Below, in pieces: positions 55,100-64,000 of a DNA stretch of 64,000 bases. The notes under the pieces are model-generated. The model made no database searches and was not told the DNA's origin. It saw only the letters and a list, made by a program, of their open reading frames with translations. Origin of the DNA: Allobosea sp. (GTDB lineage: Bacteria > Pseudomonadota > Alphaproteobacteria > Rhizobiales > Beijerinckiaceae); assembly GCF_030695125.1 (NCBI RefSeq), contig NZ_JAUYTP010000036.1, positions 124,001 to 188,000 on the forward strand, read 5' to 3'. Position numbers and translations under genes: made by a program. Each line of letters starts with the position of its first letter. Position 1 is the stretch's first letter.

Positions 55100-57187
55100 A
55101 TGACGGAATTGCCACGCATCGCGCACCACCCCTCGACCTGCCCGCATGACTGCCCCTCCGCCTGCTCGCTGGAGGTGGAGGTCATCGACGGGCGCAGCAT
55201 CGGCCGCGTGCGCGGCAGCAAGCGCCAGAGCTACACCGATGGCGTGATCTGCGCCAAGGTTGCCCGCTATGCCGAGCGGATCCACCACCCCGACCGGCTG
55301 CTGCATCCCCTGCGTCGCACCGGCCCCAAGGGCTCGGGCCAGTTCGCGCGCATCTCCTGGGACGAGGCGCTGGACGAGATCGCTCAGCGCTTCCTCGCCA
55401 TCGAGGCGGAGCACGGGGCGGAGGCCGTCTGGCCCTATTACTATGCCGGCACGATGGGCCTGGTCATGCGCGACGGCATCAACCGCCTGCGCCATGCCAA
55501 GCGCTATTCCGGCCAGTATTCGACGATCTGCACCACCACGGCCTGGACCGGCTTCATCGCCGGCACCGGCCGCCTCGCCGGGCCCGATCCGCGCGAGATG
55601 GCCAAGTCCGACTGCGTGGTGATCTGGGGCACGAACGCCGTGCACACGCAGGTCAACGTGATGCATCACGCGATCAAGGCGCGAAAGACGCGCGGCGCCA
55701 AGATCGTCGCCATCGACATCTACCACAATGCGACGCTGGCCCAGGCCGATCTGGCGCTGGTGCTACGGCCGGGCACCGATGCGGCGCTCGCCTGCGCCGT
55801 CATGCACGTGCTCTTCCGCGACGGCCATGCCGACCGCGCCTATCTCGCCGCCCACACCGACGCGCCCGAAGAGCTCGAGGCCCATCTGCAGAGCCGAACC
55901 CCGGAGTGGGCGGCCGCGATCACCGGCCTCGAGGTCGCACAGATCGAGGAATTCGCCGCGCTCGTCGGCACCCGCAAGAACAGCTTCTTCCGCCTCGGCT
56001 ATGGCTTCGCCCGGCAGCGCAATGGCGCCGTCTCGATGCATGCCGCGCTCTGCGTGCCGACCGTCACAGGCGCCTGGCAGTACGAGGGCGGCGGTGCCTT
56101 CCACAGCAACAGCGGCATCTACAACTGGCGCAAGAGCCTGATCGAGGGGCTCGACGTCCGCGACCGCAGCGTGCGCGAACTCGACCAGTCGCAGATCGGA
56201 CGCATCCTGACGGGGGACGCCACCGCGCTGCGCCAGGGCGGGCCGGTCAGGGCGCTGCTGATCCAGAACACCAACCCGGTCTCGGTCGCCCCCGAGCAGG
56301 AACTGGTGAAGCAGGGCTTCGCCCGCGAGGACCTCTTCACCGTCGTCCACGAGCAGTTCATGACCGAGACGGCGCAGATGGCCGACATCGTGCTGCCGGC
56401 GACCCAGTTCCTCGAGCATGACGACATCTATCAGGGCGGCGGCCACCAGCACATCATGTGGGGCGGCAAGCTGGTCGAACCCGCCGGCGAATGCCGCTCC
56501 AACCATGACCTGATCTGCGCACTCGCGGAGCGGCTGGGGGCGCAGCATCGCGGCTTCACGATGACCCCGCGCGAGATCGTCGACTGGACGATGCGGGAAA
56601 CCGGCCGCGGTACGCTCGACGAGCTGATCGCCAATGAATTCATCGACATCCAGCCGGATTTCCGCACCGCGCATTATCTCGACGGCTTCGGCTATCGCGA
56701 CCGCAAGTTCCGCTTCAAGCCGGACTGGCCGAAGGTCCCCAACGCCAATGCCGGCCCGGTCGGCCCCTGGCAGGATATGCCGGCGCTGCCCGATCAGTGG
56801 GACGTGCTCGACAATGTCGATGCCGACCACCCCTTCCGGCTGGCGACGAGCCCGGCGCGGAGTTTCCTGAATTCGACCTTCACGGAGACCCCGAGCTCCG
56901 TGAAGAAGGAGGTCGGCCCGACCTTGATGCTGCACCCTGACGATGCTTCGCGGCTGGGGATCGTGGCCGGCGACGAGGTCATCGTCGGCAACAGCCGTGG
57001 CAGCGTCCATCTCGCGGCCGTTTTGTTCGAGGGTGTGGTGCGCGGCGTCGTCATCGCCGAATCGATCTGGCCCAACGCCGCCCACAAGCATGGCCGCGGC
57101 ATCAACACGATCACCGGCGCGGATGGCCCGGCCCCCTTCGGCGGCGCGGCCTTCCACGACAACAAGGTCTGGATCAAAAAGGCGTGA
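55100..57187 (+). CDS. Molybdopterin oxidoreductase (DMSO-reductase family)
   Basis: 695-aa enzyme of the DMSOR superfamily. An N-terminal [4Fe-4S] site CPHDCPSACSLEVE with a further Cys in VICAKVARY, then bis-MGD-binding domains (WDEALDEIAQRFLAIE, TTAWTGFIAGTGRLAG, RLGYGFARQRNGAVSMHA), and the last molydop-binding domain (HPDDASRLGIVAGDEVIVGN). No twin-arginine leader is visible at the chosen start, so it is cytoplasmic. No chaperone, electron-transfer subunit or maturation gene is adjacent, which is usual for single-subunit members. Substrate unknown. An ATG at 55082 is an alternative start. Confidence 0.9.
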   Translation: MTELPRIAHHPSTCPHDCPSACSLEVEVIDGRSIGRVRGSKRQSYTDGVICAKVARYAERIHHPDRLLHPLRRTGPKGSGQFARISWDEALDEIAQRFLAIEAEHGAEAVWPYYYAGTMGLVMRDGINRLRHAKRYSGQYSTICTTTAWTGFIAGTGRLAGPDPREMAKSDCVVIWGTNAVHTQVNVMHHAIKARKTRGAKIVAIDIYHNATLAQADLALVLRPGTDAALACAVMHVLFRDGHADRAYLAAHTDAPEELEAHLQSRTPEWAAAITGLEVAQIEEFAALVGTRKNSFFRLGYGFARQRNGAVSMHAALCVPTVTGAWQYEGGGAFHSNSGIYNWRKSLIEGLDVRDRSVRELDQSQIGRILTGDATALRQGGPVRALLIQNTNPVSVAPEQELVKQGFAREDLFTVVHEQFMTETAQMADIVLPATQFLEHDDIYQGGGHQHIMWGGKLVEPAGECRSNHDLICALAERLGAQHRGFTMTPREIVDWTMRETGRGTLDELIANEFIDIQPDFRTAHYLDGFGYRDRKFRFKPDWPKVPNANAGPVGPWQDMPALPDQWDVLDNVDADHPFRLATSPARSFLNSTFTETPSSVKKEVGPTLMLHPDDASRLGIVAGDEVIVGNSRGSVHLAAVLFEGVVRGVVIAESIWPNAAHKHGRGINTITGADGPAPFGGAAFHDNKVWIKKA

Positions 57188-57287
57188 CCGCGCACCCTTG
57201 ATTTTCCGACAATGCTATGGACCATCCTCGCGCAGTCAGCCCGTTCCACGGTGCCGATGCGTCTGCTCTCGAAGGACGAACGAAATC

Positions 57288-57650
57288 ATGATGATGCGGC
57301 GGATGGGTGCGGTCTTCCTGGCCGGTGGGATCTCTGTGCTAGCGACGCTGGGCGCGCAGGCGGCGAGCGGCGGCAGCGCCCTGCCGCCGCCCGATCCGAC
57401 CGCCAAGAACCTGACCCCCTACATGATCCAGCTGCGCGCCTTCGACGCCTGCCTGGTGACGCAGTCGCGCCTGATGGGCACGACGCGCGAGGCGGTCCAC
57501 ACGCCCTGCAGCTGTTACGCCAAGGGCACCGTCGCGGCGATGACCAAGGATGAGATCCAGGCCTTCCGCGACACCGGCTATTTCAACGATTCGGCCCGCG
57601 AGAAGGGCCTCGGCTTCATCGACCGCTGCAAGCTGAAGCGGCCGATCTGA
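57288..57650 (+). CDS. Small exported cysteine-containing protein
   Basis: 120-aa exported protein. Three Met codons and MGAVFLAGGISVLATLGAQA form a signal peptide, cut near AQAA. The mature part has four cysteines (DACLVTQS, PCSCYAK and DRCKLKRP) that could form two disulfides or bind a metal. No domain recognised, although the CSCY arrangement recalls short DUF proteins of alphaproteobacteria. Reading starts at 57288, with AAGGA upstream. Between the molybdo-enzyme and the YafY regulator, no shared operon evident. Confidence 0.75.
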   Translation: MMMRRMGAVFLAGGISVLATLGAQAASGGSALPPPDPTAKNLTPYMIQLRAFDACLVTQSRLMGTTREAVHTPCSCYAKGTVAAMTKDEIQAFRDTGYFNDSAREKGLGFIDRCKLKRPI

Positions 57651-57715
57651 CGCCCGGCGCGGTGACGGCCGGATGCGGCCGAGCTTGACTCCGCGACGCG
57701 TCGTCTCCTGACATG

Positions 57716-57738
57716 CTGCTGACAAAACCTGTCAGCAG
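57716..57738. promoter_or_regulatory. Candidate YafY/WYL operator
   Basis: CTGCTGACA (57716-57724) and TGTCAGCAG (57730-57738) are perfect 9-bp arms around a 5-nt centre, with extra CTGACA copies close by (about 57708-57713 and 57751-57756). It lies 46 nt upstream of the WYL regulator start, so autoregulation is likely. Confidence 0.6.
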
Positions 57739-57784
57739 GGCTGGGGCATGCTGACAGCAGCCAGGGCCTAGGGGGACCGTCGAT

Positions 57785-58591
57785 ATGCAGCGCGCCGAAC
57801 GATTGCTCGACATGATCCAGAGCCTGCGCCGGCGGCGCCGGCCCGTGACGGCCGAGACGCTGGCCTCCGAGCTCGATGTGTCGGTGCGCACCGTCTACCG
57901 CGACATCGCGGCGCTGGTGCGCCAGGGCGTGCCGGTGCGCGGCGAGGCCGGCATCGGCTATGTCCTCGATGCCGGGTTCGACCTGCCGCCGCTGATGCTC
58001 TCCCCGGATGAGATCGAGGCCGTGCTGGTCGGCATGCGCTGGCTCGGCGAGCGCGCCGACCCCGTTCTGGCGCGCGCGGCCGAGGACGTGGTCAGCAAGA
58101 TCGCCGCGGTCCTGCCGCCGCATCTGCGGCCGATCCTGCTCGACGGCGCGCTGTTTGCGCCCGCCTATGGCCGCGACGCCCCCGTCGATCAGGTCGATGT
58201 CGCCGCCGTGCGCGCGGCGATCCGCCAGGGCCGCAAGCTCGAGGTCCGCTACCGCGACGAGAGCGGCCAGGACACGCAGCGCATGATCTGGCCGATCGGC
58301 ATGACCTTCTACGACCGCGTCCGGATTGTGATCGCCTGGTGCGAGCTGCGCCAGGACTTCCGCCATTTTCGCACGGACCGCATCACCGATCTCGTGGCAC
58401 GGGAGGAACGCTACCCCGCCCGCCGGGCCGATCTCTTCCGGCGCTGGCAGAAGGAAGAGGAGGCGCGCTGTCTGGCCGACGCCAGCCGGCGTCAGGAGGC
58501 GGAGCGGCTCGACGAGGCTCAGCGCCGGACGACCGCCCCGTCGACCAGTGCGGCGCGGCCCGCGGCCACCTCCGCCAACGCGATCGGATAG
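57785..58591 (+). CDS. YafY/WYL-domain transcriptional regulator
   Basis: 268-aa regulator with an N-terminal winged helix (MQRAERLLDMIQSLRRRRRP, TAETLASELDVSVRTVYRD) and a WYL domain (KLEVRYRDESGQDTQRMIWP, where IWP stands in the WYL place, then WCELRQDFRHFRTDRI). The final ~40 residues are charged and Ala/Thr-rich, and lie over the end of purN on the other strand. WYL domains sense nucleic-acid-like or small ligands and often control stress or phage-response genes. No target besides itself is obvious; the palindrome at 57716-57738 fits a binding site. Confidence 0.9.
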   Translation: MQRAERLLDMIQSLRRRRRPVTAETLASELDVSVRTVYRDIAALVRQGVPVRGEAGIGYVLDAGFDLPPLMLSPDEIEAVLVGMRWLGERADPVLARAAEDVVSKIAAVLPPHLRPILLDGALFAPAYGRDAPVDQVDVAAVRAAIRQGRKLEVRYRDESGQDTQRMIWPIGMTFYDRVRIVIAWCELRQDFRHFRTDRITDLVAREERYPARRADLFRRWQKEEEARCLADASRRQEAERLDEAQRRTTAPSTSAARPAATSANAIG

Positions 58592-59142
58592 AGCCGGTGC
58601 TCCTCGACGAGCACGCGCGACGCCAACGTATCCTCGTCGTCGCCCGCCAGAACCGGGACCTTCGCCTGTGCGATCACCGGCCCGGCATCGAGTTCTGGCA
58701 CGACGAAGTGCACGCTGCAGCCATGCTCGGCGACGCCGGCTTCAAGTGCCTGCCGATGCGTATGCGTGCCCTTGAACAGGGGCAGCAGCGAGGGATGGAT
58801 GTTGATCATCCGTCCCTCCCAGCGCCGGACGAACCAGGGCGTCATGATCCGCATGAAGCCGGCCAGCACGACGAGATCGATCTGGTTGACGCGCAGGACA
58901 TCGTCCATGGCGCGTTCGAAGGCCTCGCGGTCCTTGTTGAAGGCGCGGTGATCGACGGTCGCGGTCGCGATGCCGAAATCGCGCGCCCGCTCCAGCCCGG
59001 GCGCGCCGGGCACGTTGGACAGCACGAGCGCGATCTCGGCGGGATAGCCGGGCGCGCGCGCGGCCTCGACGAGCGAGACCATGTTGGACCCGCGCCCCGA
59101 GATCAGGATCCCGACGCGCGGGCGGATCGTCGCCTCGCTCAC
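58519..59142 (-). CDS. purN: Phosphoribosylglycinamide formyltransferase
   Basis: 207-aa GAR transformylase that uses 10-formyl-THF in purine synthesis. [20 protein letters not shown] opens the fold, and active-site residues are in [16 protein letters not shown] and the Asp of [15 protein letters not shown] start at 59142 overlaps the stop of purM (GTGA), giving translational coupling. It overlaps the 3' end of the YafY gene on the other strand by 73 bp. Confidence 0.94.
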   Translation of the reverse strand: MSEATIRPRVGILISGRGSNMVSLVEAARAPGYPAEIALVLSNVPGAPGLERARDFGIATATVDHRAFNKDREAFERAMDDVLRVNQIDLVVLAGFMRIMTPWFVRRWEGRMINIHPSLLPLFKGTHTHRQALEAGVAEHGCSVHFVVPELDAGPVIAQAKVPVLAGDDEDTLASRVLVEEHRLYPIALAEVAAGRAALVDGAVVRR

Positions 59143-60212
59143 AGCGACAGCTTGCCGCGATAGGCGACCTGCTCCTCGCCGTCCGCCACCGGCACGACCT
59201 CGCCCAGCCGCACCGGAGCCTCGCCCGCCGCCGCCAGCGCCGCCATCACCTCGTCGGCCTTGGCCGCCTCGGCCGCGACGATCATGCCGATGCCGCAGTT
59301 GAAGGTGCGCAGCATCTCGCGCTCGGCGACGCCGCCGACCTTCGCCAGCCAGCCGAAGACGGGAGGGACTGGGATCGCCGCGAGGTCGAGCGAGACGCCG
59401 AGACCGTCGGGCAGGACGCGCGGAATGTTGTCGGGAAAGCCGCCGCCGGTGATGTGCGCCAGCGCCTTGATGCCGCTGGTCGCCTTGATCGCCTGAAGCA
59501 GCGGCTTGACGTAGATCCGCGTCGGCACGAGCAGCGCCTCCGCAAGGCTGGTCTCGGGCGCGAAGGGGGCGGGCGCCTCCCAGGCAAGGCCGCTCAGCGC
59601 CACGATCCGCCGGACCAGCGAATAGCCGTTGGAATGGACGCCGGAGGAGGGCAGGCCGAAGACGACGTCGCCGGGCTGCAGATCGGCCCGCGGCAGCAGC
59701 GCGCCGCGCTCGGCCGCCCCGACCGCGAAGCCCGCAAGGTCGTAGTCCTTCTCGGCATACATGCCGGGCATTTCGGCCGTCTCGCCGCCGATCAGCGCGC
59801 AGCCGGCCTGGCGGCAGCCATCGGCGATGCCGCGCACGATCTCGATGCCGACCTTGGGGTCGAGCTTGCCGGTGGCGTAGTAGTCGAGGAACAGCAGCGG
59901 CTCGGCACCCTGCACGATCAGGTCGTTGACGCACATCGCGACGAGATCGATGCCGATCGTCGAATGCCGCCCGCTCTCGATCGCGATCTTGACCTTGGTG
60001 CCGACGCCATCATTGGCCGCGACCAGGATCGGGTCGGTGAAGCCTGCCGCCTTGAGGTCGAACAGCCCACCGAAGCCGCCGATTTCGGCATCCGCACCCG
60101 GCCGGCGCGTCGCGCGCACCAGCGGCTTGATGGCATCGACCATGGCGTTGCCGGCATCGATGTCGACGCCCGCCTGCGCATAGGTCAGTCCGTTGCCGTC
60201 AGGCTTGCTCAT
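59139..60212 (-). CDS. purM: Phosphoribosylformylglycinamidine cyclo-ligase
   Basis: 357-aa AIR synthetase of purine synthesis. Motifs: [54 protein letters not shown] and [13 protein letters not shown]. The ATG at 60212 fits the conserved N-terminus; 20 codons of open frame before it have no support. It precedes purN with a 4-nt overlap. Confidence 0.96.
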   Translation of the reverse strand: MSKPDGNGLTYAQAGVDIDAGNAMVDAIKPLVRATRRPGADAEIGGFGGLFDLKAAGFTDPILVAANDGVGTKVKIAIESGRHSTIGIDLVAMCVNDLIVQGAEPLLFLDYYATGKLDPKVGIEIVRGIADGCRQAGCALIGGETAEMPGMYAEKDYDLAGFAVGAAERGALLPRADLQPGDVVFGLPSSGVHSNGYSLVRRIVALSGLAWEAPAPFAPETSLAEALLVPTRIYVKPLLQAIKATSGIKALAHITGGGFPDNIPRVLPDGLGVSLDLAAIPVPPVFGWLAKVGGVAEREMLRTFNCGIGMIVAAEAAKADEVMAALAAAGEAPVRLGEVVPVADGEEQVAYRGKLSL

Positions 60213-60336
60213 CTCGTATCCGCCCTGGTTCGCGTTCGCGCGAGCGATAGGCAAGCGGGCGGCGCGATGCAAGGCGTTGGGATGCGATGGTCGCTGAAAC
60301 GCAGCTAAAGCCGAGGCAAAACCTGTGTCCGGCGTC

Positions 60337-61647
60337 CTAGTCGAGCGCCGCCAGCTTGCCGCCGGCGCGCAGGAAGCGGGCGGGATCGACCGGCTCGTCG
60401 TTGATGCGGGTTTCGTAATGCAGATGCGGGCCCGTCGAGCGGCCGGTCGAGCCGACGCGGCCGACCACGGTTCCGGTCGTCACGCTCTGCCCGACGGAGG
60501 CCAGGATCGCCGACATATGGGCGTAGCGCGTGGTGATGCCGTTGGCGTGCTCGATCTCGACCATGTTGCCATAACCGCCCGAGTATTCGGCGGTGATGAC
60601 CTTGCCCGGGGCGGTGGCGCGAATCGGCGAACCGCTCTCGGCGCGGAAATCCACGCCGGTATGCATGGCCGGCGCCCGGGTAAAGGGGTCGACCCGGTAG
60701 CCGTAATTCGAGGAGAAATCGACCTCGCCGGCCATCGGCTTGGCGAGCGGCAGCTGCCCGGCGAGGCTGCGAAGCCGCATCACCGCCGCGATGCGCGGCT
60801 GCAAGGCGCTGAGCGTCGCTTCGAACGGGCCGGTCGAGGGATCGATCTTGAACGGAACGAAGGGGCCACCGACCCCGCCTTTCGCGACGCTGCTTTGGGC
60901 GGCCAGCTTGTCGGTGTCGAGCCCGGTTTCGGAAAGAGCGCCGCGCAGACGCTTCTGCGACGCCGCCAGGGTCTCGTCCATGTCCTTGAGCGCGGCGAGC
61001 TGGGCGCCGGATGTGTTGGTGATCGCCCGGTCGAGACGGGTGAGGGCGGCCTCGACGCGCTTGGCCGGCGGCTGGATCTCGGCCTGCCCGGACGTCCAGG
61101 TGTCGGCCTTGCGATCGCTGGCGCCGCGCAGCGCGGGCGAATCAAGCGCCGGCGTCGGCTTCGTCGGCATGATCGGCGCGAAGCTGGTCACGCCCGAAGC
61201 GCGGACCGGTTCCTCGGGCTTGATCATCCGCGGCCGCAAGGGGGCCTTCTGCGGCGACATGATGCCGCCGGCCTGCAGCGTATCGGCCAGCGCCGTGACG
61301 AGGGACTGGCGTGATTCCAGCTCGGCCTGGCGGGTGGCCAGTTCGTCGACGCGGGCCTCGACGCCGTCCTGGTCGAGCAGGGCGCGGCTGGCGAGCCGGT
61401 CGACATCGGCGCGCAGCGCCGCGATCCGGTCTTCATAAGCGTATTGGCGGGTGGTCTCGCGGGCGACCAGCCGGGCGGCGAGATCGTCTTTGCTGAGGAT
61501 GTACCAACCCGCCGCGCCGCTGCCCGCCGTGGTCAATGCCAGCAGGGCGAGGCCCGCCAGCACGGTCGAGCGGCGGATCGTATAGGTCTTGTGCGTGACG
61601 AGACCGGATACGGGAAGGGCGGGGCCTGTCGAAGCAGGATGTGTCAT
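60337..61647 (-). CDS. M23-family metallopeptidase with coiled coil
   Basis: 436-aa predicted membrane-anchored endopeptidase. One hydrophobic helix (about residues 28-50, [20 protein letters not shown]) is followed by a coiled-coil region (about 60-110, [19 protein letters not shown], then [20 protein letters not shown]) and a LytM-type domain. The domain carries the HxxxD pair [19 protein letters not shown], and the HxH of [10 protein letters not shown], so the zinc site is intact. This arrangement is typical of periplasmic cell-wall endopeptidases or regulators of amidases. Minus strand, upstream of purM's promoter region. Confidence 0.92.
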   Translation of the reverse strand: MTHPASTGPALPVSGLVTHKTYTIRRSTVLAGLALLALTTAGSGAAGWYILSKDDLAARLVARETTRQYAYEDRIAALRADVDRLASRALLDQDGVEARVDELATRQAELESRQSLVTALADTLQAGGIMSPQKAPLRPRMIKPEEPVRASGVTSFAPIMPTKPTPALDSPALRGASDRKADTWTSGQAEIQPPAKRVEAALTRLDRAITNTSGAQLAALKDMDETLAASQKRLRGALSETGLDTDKLAAQSSVAKGGVGGPFVPFKIDPSTGPFEATLSALQPRIAAVMRLRSLAGQLPLAKPMAGEVDFSSNYGYRVDPFTRAPAMHTGVDFRAESGSPIRATAPGKVITAEYSGGYGNMVEIEHANGITTRYAHMSAILASVGQSVTTGTVVGRVGSTGRSTGPHLHYETRINDEPVDPARFLRAGGKLAALD

Positions 61648-61732
61648 GTACGCGGGACCGGAATGTTACGCTGCCGATACCGTCATCAGACCCTGTTAAG
61701 GTTAATCTTTCGCAAACCGGAGGGGTTTCGCC

Positions 61733-62197
61733 TCAGATCTCTTTGGCCGCGGCCAGGACCTCTGCGGCATGGCCGGGGACTTTGACCTTGCGCCAGACCC
61801 GCGCGACCTTGCCCTGCGCGTCGATCAGGAACGTCGTCCGCTCCACGCCCATATAGGTCCGCCCATACATGCTCTTCTCGACCCAGATGCCATAGGCCTG
61901 GAGCGCGGCCTGCGCCTCGTCGGCGGCCAGCGCGAACTCCAGCTTGTGCTTGGCCTTGAACTTGTCGTGGCTCTTTACCGGATCGGGCGAGATGCCGAGG
62001 ATCTCGGTGCCCGCCGCCGCGAACTCCGCGCGCAGGCCGTTGAAGGCGATCGCCTCCTGGGTGCAGCCCGGCGTGTCGTCCTTGGGGTAGGCGTAGAGCA
62101 CGAGCTTGCGCCCGGCAAAATCCGCCAGCGACACCATGCCGCCCCCGTCGCGCCCGAGCGTGAAAGCGGGAGCTGCGTCACCTTCCTGCAAAGCCAT
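61733..62197 (-). CDS. bcp: Peroxiredoxin, Bcp/PrxQ family
   Basis: 154-aa thiol peroxidase. Peroxidatic Cys in DDTPGCTQEAIAF; the resolving Cys usual five residues later in E. coli Bcp is absent (Ala/Ile in that place), so a 1-Cys mechanism or a different resolving partner is expected. Further motifs are YAYPKDDT and ERTTFLIDAQGKVARVWRKV. ATG at 62197 with GGAAGG upstream. Located after the M23 gene on the minus strand with an 85-nt gap. Reduces hydroperoxides in the cytoplasm. Confidence 0.93.
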   Translation of the reverse strand: MALQEGDAAPAFTLGRDGGGMVSLADFAGRKLVLYAYPKDDTPGCTQEAIAFNGLRAEFAAAGTEILGISPDPVKSHDKFKAKHKLEFALAADEAQAALQAYGIWVEKSMYGRTYMGVERTTFLIDAQGKVARVWRKVKVPGHAAEVLAAAKEI

Positions 62198-62413
62198 TGA
62201 TCTGCCTTCCTTTCGTCGCGTTCGCGCTGCATGGCCGAACGCAGGTCCGAGCGTCATGGTAGCGTGTCGGCCGGTATTGAAACAGGGTGTCTCGTCGATT
62301 CGTCGGATGCGGCGTCGGCAGGCTGCGCTGTCGGTGCCCCCTGGCGATCACGCTGGCGCTTTACGCCGTGCCGCACGCGACGGATCATCTGCGGCGAGAG
62401 GATCGAACAGGCC

Positions 62414-64000
62414 TTGCAGCATCAGGATGCCAACAAGCCGGACGCTGCTTCGGCTTCGACCACGTCGCAATCCGGGCCGGATTGCGACGTGGTCGAGGTG
62501 ACGCGGCGCGCCAGGGCCGGCCTTGCGACCATCGCTGTCGCGGTCGTCGTCGCGGTGCTGACGCTGGCGGGTGCCGCCGCGACCCTGCTCGTGACCGGTC
62601 TGGTGCCGTTGTCGGGGCTGGAGGGCCGCATCGCGCAGGCGATCCAGGACCGTCTCGGGCGCGACTGGACGGTCGAGGCTGCCGCCGCCGAACTCGGCCG
62701 CATCGATGGGCGCGCCCAGCTGCGCGTGCGGCAGGTCGCCTTTCGCCACAAGAGCGGGGCGGCGATCCGCGCGCCTGAAGCCATTCTCGGCTATGAGCCG
62801 ATGGCCCTGCTGCGCGGCGACATCCGGCTGACCTCGGTCGATCTGCGCGGCGTCAATGTCCGGCTCGGCGTCAACAAGGATGGCGCCCTGATCGTCAATG
62901 CCGATTCGGCTCCCGCCGAGCCGCAGCCGCCTTCGACGCTGCCCGATGCATCGCAATGGAACGCCTTCACCGGCGTGATGGCGGCGGTAGCCACGCTCGG
63001 CCAGGGCGAGGGGCTGCTGGGTGCGCTGGAGACCGCCGGGATGAACGGCGCACGCCTGTCGCTGGTCGATCCCGAAGGACGGCAGAAGGCGGGCTTCGAG
63101 GATGTCGAGATCCGGCTGACACGCACGGGCGAGCGCGCCACGCGGCTCACCCTGAAGGGCCGCACGGGCCCCCGCTGGAAAGAGCTCGCCATCGACCTGA
63201 CGACCCAGTCCGACGGCACGCAACGCGCTGATATCGACATCGTGCGCTTCGAACCGGCGGAGGTCGTCGCGCTGGCACTGGGGACGGGCGGGCTGACGAT
63301 CGAGGGGCTTCCCCTGCGCGGCAAGGCCAGCCTGAGCCAGACGACCGATGGGCGCCGGGAGATCACGGCACGGATCGACGTGCTGCCCGGCGTCATCCGC
63401 TTCCCCGACGGGCCGATGCCGCCGATTGCGGTGGAGGCGGCCCATGTCGAGCTGGCCAGCAGTGGCGATTTCTCGGTGATCGACATGAGGTCGGTCGCGA
63501 TCGATGCCGGGGATACCCGCCTGACAGGCCATGGCCGCCTGCGGGCCGAAGACGGCGCGTGGCGCGCCAGCCTCGAGGCGAGCGGCCAACTCGCCGGGAT
63601 CGACTCCGATCCGCCCGTGGCGATCTCGTCCGCGAAGGCAGAGCTGCGGATCGATCCGCGCAGCAGCGAGGCGCTGATCGAGACGCTCTCGGTGCAAGGC
63701 CCGGCGATCCGGGCCGAAGGACGAGGACTGGTTCAGCAGGTCGGCGGCTCGCCATTGCAGCGATTTTCGATCACGGCTACGGATTCAGACCCCCGGGCGG
63801 CGCTGGCGCTGTGGCCGCGTTGGACCTCGGACGAGGTTCACCGCACGTTGTCGCGTCAGGTCCAGGCGGGGCGCATCGCCTCGGTGCGCGTCGATCTTGA
63901 CCTGCCGGCCGCCGATCACGCCCGGATGTTGCAAGGCGCGGGGATTCCTGACGACGCGCTCACTGTCGTCGTCGAGGCCTCGCAGGTGCGGTTTCTGCCG
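62414..64000 (+). CDS. AsmA/DUF3971-like membrane protein (3' truncated)
   Basis: The frame is open to the last base of the window, so 529 codons of a larger protein are seen. After a short N-terminal part, a single helix (TIAVAVVVAVLTLAGAAATL, about 42-61 from the TTG start) anchors it. The periplasmic part starts VPLSGLEGRIAQAIQDRLG, with the AsmA/YhdP pattern of repeated beta segments (RVRQVAFRHKSGAAIRAPEA, LRGDIRLTSVDLRGVNVRLG). Such proteins are thought to help lipid transport to the outer membrane. The start is uncertain: TTG at 62414 has GAGAGG about 12 nt upstream, and a GTG at 62489 lies inside a perfect palindrome. Confidence 0.85.
   Translation, partial: MQHQDANKPDAASASTTSQSGPDCDVVEVTRRARAGLATIAVAVVVAVLTLAGAAATLLVTGLVPLSGLEGRIAQAIQDRLGRDWTVEAAAAELGRIDGRAQLRVRQVAFRHKSGAAIRAPEAILGYEPMALLRGDIRLTSVDLRGVNVRLGVNKDGALIVNADSAPAEPQPPSTLPDASQWNAFTGVMAAVATLGQGEGLLGALETAGMNGARLSLVDPEGRQKAGFEDVEIRLTRTGERATRLTLKGRTGPRWKELAIDLTTQSDGTQRADIDIVRFEPAEVVALALGTGGLTIEGLPLRGKASLSQTTDGRREITARIDVLPGVIRFPDGPMPPIAVEAAHVELASSGDFSVIDMRSVAIDAGDTRLTGHGRLRAEDGAWRASLEASGQLAGIDSDPPVAISSAKAELRIDPRSSEALIETLSVQGPAIRAEGRGLVQQVGGSPLQRFSITATDSDPRAALALWPRWTSDEVHRTLSRQVQAGRIASVRVDLDLPAADHARMLQGAGIPDDALTVVVEASQVRFLP
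62456..62496. repeat. 41-bp perfect palindrome at the AsmA-like gene start
   Basis: Left arm TCGACCACGTCGCAATCCGG (62456-62475), centre base 62476, and right arm CCGGATTGCGACGTGGTCGA (62477-62496). The arms are exact reverse complements. It covers the alternative GTG start (62489) and would form a strong hairpin in the mRNA, possibly hiding that start, or be a coding repeat inserted into the N-terminus. Confidence 0.85.

Overview
The window is high-GC alphaproteobacterial DNA. Gene content and style (split UxaA pair, Tlde1/DUF2778 protein, pyrB beside a dihydroorotase-like gene, gatC-gatA, SEL1 mini-protein, many GTG and a few TTG starts, REP-like intergenic palindromes) point to Hyphomicrobiales, and from memory most resemble a Bosea-like genome; the genus is inference. 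About 53 protein genes are visible. I saw no tRNA, rRNA, CRISPR array, transposase or prophage. Both ends are cut inside genes.

Layout. 1-2.8 kb: two ATPases of a Dpp/Opp-type peptide importer (the first truncated) and an atypical SDR, then a four-EF-hand protein. 3.6-11.6 kb: a divergent catabolic cluster controlled by a MarR regulator. It holds a RidA-like protein, aryl-CoA ligase, acyl-CoA dehydrogenase, enoyl-CoA hydratase, MarR and SDR on the minus strand, and a flavin monooxygenase fused to an Old-Yellow-Enzyme domain on the plus strand. This gene set fits aerobic 2-aminobenzoate (anthranilate) breakdown through 2-aminobenzoyl-CoA. Two TTTAGGYCTAAA-type palindromes lie between the divergent genes. 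11.7-26.2 kb: small exported proteins, a ring-cleaving dioxygenase-like VOC protein, a Tlde1 protein, topA, a serine hydrolase, pyrB and pyrC-like, plsY-dprA and an AEC transporter. 26.5-27.5 kb: an exported Gly/Tyr-rich protein with a strong terminator, and ruvX.

27.6-34.3 kb: a cluster that fits sulfolactate metabolism: TctC-type binding protein and GntR regulator on the minus strand; suyA, suyB, a YeiH/PSE-type exporter, slcC-like and comC-like dehydrogenases on the plus strand. A perfect 14-bp palindrome lies in the divergent promoter. It is followed tail-to-tail by a ParD/ParE-type toxin-antitoxin pair, adenine deaminase, a small GIY-YIG protein and a metal-dependent hydrolase.

38-48.7 kb: gatC-gatA, a small membrane protein with an HlyD-like adaptor, an RND efflux pump with its adaptor, then gatB. 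Directly on the gatB stop codon sits a low-GC XRE-helix-turn-helix/GIY-YIG fusion gene that looks foreign. 48.7-64 kb: GNAT enzymes, a zinc alcohol dehydrogenase, a GST, a DUF2147 protein, a SEL1 mini-protein, ndk, a MipA-like porin, a molybdopterin oxidoreductase, a YafY/WYL regulator with its own palindrome, purM-purN, an M23 peptidase, a Bcp peroxiredoxin, and the start of an AsmA/DUF3971-like protein whose first codons overlap a perfect 41-bp palindrome.

Five REP-like palindromic elements are scattered in intergenic gaps at about 15.5, 36.7, 37.9, 38.4 and 51.9 kb. The strongest candidates for something new are the XRE-GIY-YIG gene, the anthraniloyl-CoA-type cluster with its unusual RidA member, and the sulfolactate cluster.
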